64,000 bases of DNA from Hyphomicrobiales bacterium. GTDB lineage: Bacteria > Pseudomonadota > Alphaproteobacteria > Rhizobiales > Rhizobiaceae. The position numbers and the translations under genes are program-made. Positions 61,202 to 64,000 of this stretch are shown in pieces; the first letter of the stretch is position 1, and every line of letters starts with the position of its first letter. The stretch lies in NCBI GenBank assembly GCA_030456445.1, contig JAKDNM010000001.1:1-64000 (forward strand), written 5' to 3'. The notes below the pieces were generated by a model, which saw only the letters and a list, made by a program, of their open reading frames with translations, ran no database searches and was not told the origin of the DNA.

Positions 61202-62490
61202 GCTTGATTTCCCGGTTTGCCGGTGGAAGAGTCCACATCGATCCCTATGTTTTTCCTTTTCGCCGGCACAAGACCCTGTGGGCGATAGAGCATCATGATG
61301 ATCAAAATGATGCCGAATATCAGCCTTTCGTACTTCGACGGCTCGAACTGAGCAGGCAGGTTGGCGAAGGAGAAACCAAGGAACTCGACGCCATCGGCCC
61401 GCATGGTATTCAACCACGCGCTCAAAACCTTCAGCACCTGAAGGTTGAGCAAGGTCACCGCCGCCGCTCCCAGAACTGCCCCGCGGATCGATCCGAGCCC
61501 ACCGAGCACGATCATAGCGAGAACGGCGATTGACTGATTAAAGTCAAAAGATTCCGGGCTAACATAGGTCTGTTTAGCGGCAAAAAGCACACCTACACCG
61601 CCCGCCATGGCAGCTCCCGTGGCGAAGGCTATAAGCTTGGTGGCAACCAGTGGGATGCCCATGGCCTGCGCGGCGATCTCGTCTTCGCGGATCGCGACCC
61701 AGGCGCGACCGATACGGGATGCGTCAAGCCGGCGATTGACCAGAATGGCGCAGCCAATCAGGCAGAGTACAAAAAAATAATAGATCAGCGCCTGCCATTT
61801 ATATTCAGGGACCGCGTCCGTAGCCAGGGCTATGGCAAGGCCATTCAAGGGTTGGGCTATGCCGGCGATGCCTTGCGGACCGTTGGTGATGTTAACGGGC
61901 TTATCGAGGTTGTTGGCGAGGATACGCACCATCTCACCGAAGCCGAGGGTTACGATCGCCAGATAGTCGCCACGAAGACGCAGCACTGGCAGACCGAGCA
62001 GAATGCCGGCCAGCGCCGCTACGCCCACTCCTATCGGCAGTACAAGGAAAAACGCCTCAGCCGGAAGCGGAAACGACCCTGGCAGGAACATCGATGCCTG
62101 TGTCGAGCCCAATATTGCCCACAGATAGGCGCCAAGGGCGAAGAAGGCGATGAAACCGAGATCCAGAAGACCTGCAAGGCCAACGACAATATTGAGGCCG
62201 AGCGCCAGAACAGCGTATATTGCCACCTGCGTCGTAACATCGAGGTAGAAGGTGTTGGCAAGCCCGACGACGGGCAGGACAAACAGGAGGATCGCTGCAA
62301 GTACCGTTCGACTGGCCCAAGGCGCCACGTTGTCCGTGGTCGCGAAAAAGATAGATGCCAGCACTGCCATGAAGATACATGTGTCTATCAGGCTTGACCC
62401 TGTGAACACCCAGATCTTCAGGCAGGCGAATACGCCGGCATAGGCAAGGAGCGCTACCGAGCGCATCGTAGATGGATGCCAGCCGCTCAT
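61198..62490 (-). CDS. livM: ABC transporter permease (LivM-like)
   Basis: AIYAVLALGLNIVVGLAGLLDLGFIAFFALGAYLWAIL; LRGDYLAIVTLGFGEMVRI. Confidence 0.92.
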   Translation of the reverse strand: MSGWHPSTMRSVALLAYAGVFACLKIWVFTGSSLIDTCIFMAVLASIFFATTDNVAPWASRTVLAAILLFVLPVVGLANTFYLDVTTQVAIYAVLALGLNIVVGLAGLLDLGFIAFFALGAYLWAILGSTQASMFLPGSFPLPAEAFFLVLPIGVGVAALAGILLGLPVLRLRGDYLAIVTLGFGEMVRILANNLDKPVNITNGPQGIAGIAQPLNGLAIALATDAVPEYKWQALIYYFFVLCLIGCAILVNRRLDASRIGRAWVAIREDEIAAQAMGIPLVATKLIAFATGAAMAGGVGVLFAAKQTYVSPESFDFNQSIAVLAMIVLGGLGSIRGAVLGAAAVTLLNLQVLKVLSAWLNTMRADGVEFLGFSFANLPAQFEPSKYERLIFGIILIIMMLYRPQGLVPAKRKNIGIDVDSSTGKPGNQA

Positions 62491-63452
62491 CACACCTTCT
62501 CCGCATAAGCGCGACCAACTAGCCCGTTGGGCCGGAATATCAGGATCAGTATGAGGATGGAGAAGGCGATGATGTCCTTGTATTCGGTCCCGATGGCGTT
62601 GTTGGTCCACATGGGAATGTAGGTGCCCAAGACAACCTCGAGGATTCCAAGTAACACTCCGCCCAGCACTGCACCTTCGACGGAGCCGATACCTCCGAGC
62701 ACTGCTGCAGTGAACGCCTTGATACCGGGAATGAAGCCGGAAAACGGATCCATCCTTCCGAACTGCAGCGCGTAAAGCACCCCGGCTACGCCGCCGGCTA
62801 CACCGCCAATGAAGAAAGTGGTGGCAATGACTTTGTTGACGTTGATGCCCATTAACTGGCTCGTTTTCTGGTCGAGGGCCACGGCCCTCATAGCTTTGCC
62901 GAGCCGGGTGCGGTGCACCATGTAATAAAGCCCGGCCAGCAAGGTGACCGCCAGGACGATGATCGCAAGCGTCCGATTCGAAATGAACACGGTCTCGCTC
63001 AGGACGATCTGCCGATTGAAGAAAGGAAAGGACGGAAAAGGTCTGATGAACTGACCGAAGAGGCTTTCAACGAAACGAACACTGTCTTGCAGAAAAAGGC
63101 TGACGCCAATCGTAGTAATCAGCGGAACGAGCCGAGGAGCGTTACGTACCCGAAGCGGCCGATACGCCACGCGTTCGATTGCAACGGCCAGAAAGCCGGC
63201 GGCAAGGCCACCAACCGCAATGGCCACCACGAGCTGGATCAACGGATGCAGACCGGTTCCGGCCAGACCGTAGATAAGCACTTCGATAGCGACGATAGCG
63301 CCTACCATGAAGACTTCGGAATGAGCGAAGTTGATCAAGCCAAGCACGCCGTACACCATGGTGTAACCGAGAGCGATCGACGCATAGATCAGGCCGAGTA
63401 CAAGCCCGTCTATCAATGTCGTTGGTAATAGAAGCAGCATGTCCGTCAGCAT
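62490..63452 (-). CDS. livH: ABC transporter permease (LivH-like)
   Basis: LVLGLIYASIALGYTMVYGVLGLINFAHSEVFMVGAIVA. Confidence 0.93.
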   Translation of the reverse strand: MLTDMLLLLPTTLIDGLVLGLIYASIALGYTMVYGVLGLINFAHSEVFMVGAIVAIEVLIYGLAGTGLHPLIQLVVAIAVGGLAAGFLAVAIERVAYRPLRVRNAPRLVPLITTIGVSLFLQDSVRFVESLFGQFIRPFPSFPFFNRQIVLSETVFISNRTLAIIVLAVTLLAGLYYMVHRTRLGKAMRAVALDQKTSQLMGINVNKVIATTFFIGGVAGGVAGVLYALQFGRMDPFSGFIPGIKAFTAAVLGGIGSVEGAVLGGVLLGILEVVLGTYIPMWTNNAIGTEYKDIIAFSILILILIFRPNGLVGRAYAEKV

Positions 63453-63552
63453 GTCAGAATTCCAAGTCGTTAGCTGGGTGAGGTGATCGCACCAGAGCTT
63501 GCGCCCAATATGGCGACGGACGTCAGTCGTCCGCCGCCATGTTCAAAGGGTG

Positions 63553-64000
63553 TCAATCGAGCGGCGCCGCGACGAGTTCTATGCTGACCACCTTGTTGTT
63601 TGCTGGATCTGGCGCCACCGCCACCACCACATACTTAGCTTCCTTTATGTCGCCCTTGCCGTTGAACGCGATGTGCCCCGTGAGGCCATCGAAATCAACC
63701 TTGCGCACTTGTGCCGCGATGGCTTCGCGCGACGGAGCAATGACGCCTGCTTTCAACTCGGCTTCTAGGGCGGCAAGAATCGCGTGAGCAGCATCATAGC
63801 CATAGGCTGAAAAGCCTTCTGGTGCGCGGCCGAACTTTGCTTTGTACTTTGCCCCGAATTCGTTGCCAGTAGGGAGTTGCCCAAACGGAACACTGGTCGT
63901 GGTGAAGAAGATGTCGGTCATGTTGTCGGCGCCAGCGATCTTCTGCAAGTCGGAACTGTCTAGCCCATCGCCGCCAAGGAATTTGGCAGAGAGGCCCTTT
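63553..64000 (-). CDS. Periplasmic amino-acid-type substrate-binding protein, cut by the window edge
   Basis: FLGGDGLDSSDLQKIAGADNMTDIFFTTTSVPF...FSAYGYDAAHAILAALEAE...GLTGHIAFNGKGDIKEAKYVVVAV. Confidence 0.85.
   Translation of the reverse strand, partial: KGLSAKFLGGDGLDSSDLQKIAGADNMTDIFFTTTSVPFGQLPTGNEFGAKYKAKFGRAPEGFSAYGYDAAHAILAALEAELKAGVIAPSREAIAAQVRKVDFDGLTGHIAFNGKGDIKEAKYVVVAVAPDPANNKVVSIELVAAPLD

Overview
This 64 kb, high-GC window looks like an accessory region from an alphaproteobacterium, probably Rhizobiales (inferred from gene content, not proven). Left to right it contains: a complete cryptic Tn3-family unit transposon that truncates a hydantoinase/oxoprolinase hyuA-hyuB pair; small conserved rhizobial genes plus an extra groES-groEL copy behind a perfect CIRCE element; a decayed HWE kinase/response regulator; an NDH-2; an Rrf2 (NsrR/RirA-like) regulator divergent from a CuA subunit / heme-copper subunit I / SCO1-SenC / membrane protein / cytochrome c operon that resembles norSY-senC-orf1 (sNOR-type NO reductase); a DacA-like carboxypeptidase; catB; a RibD/DHFR-like reductase; a GST; a PQQ/sorbosone-type dehydrogenase; a subclass B3 metallo-beta-lactamase divergent from an AmpR-type LysR; and several regulators, amidases and MFS transporters. 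From about 33 to 40 kb there are many IS remnants (IS630, IS6 halves) and one intact IS3/IS407-type element. Further right are two TetR/MFS pairs, a Xre-RES toxin-antitoxin module, LysR/SDR genes, an IS481-type element at a gene junction, and a tightly overlapping operon (amidase, methylaspartate ammonia-lyase, CoA-transferase III, class I fumarase/mesaconase) next to a LivFGMHK-type ABC transporter. The best candidates for follow-up are the NsrR-linked sNOR-like operon, the AmpR-linked B3 MBL, the methylaspartate/mesaconate operon, and the IS6-flanked tetR/DUF2214/isochorismatase unit. All family assignments come from reading the sequence; no database searches were run.
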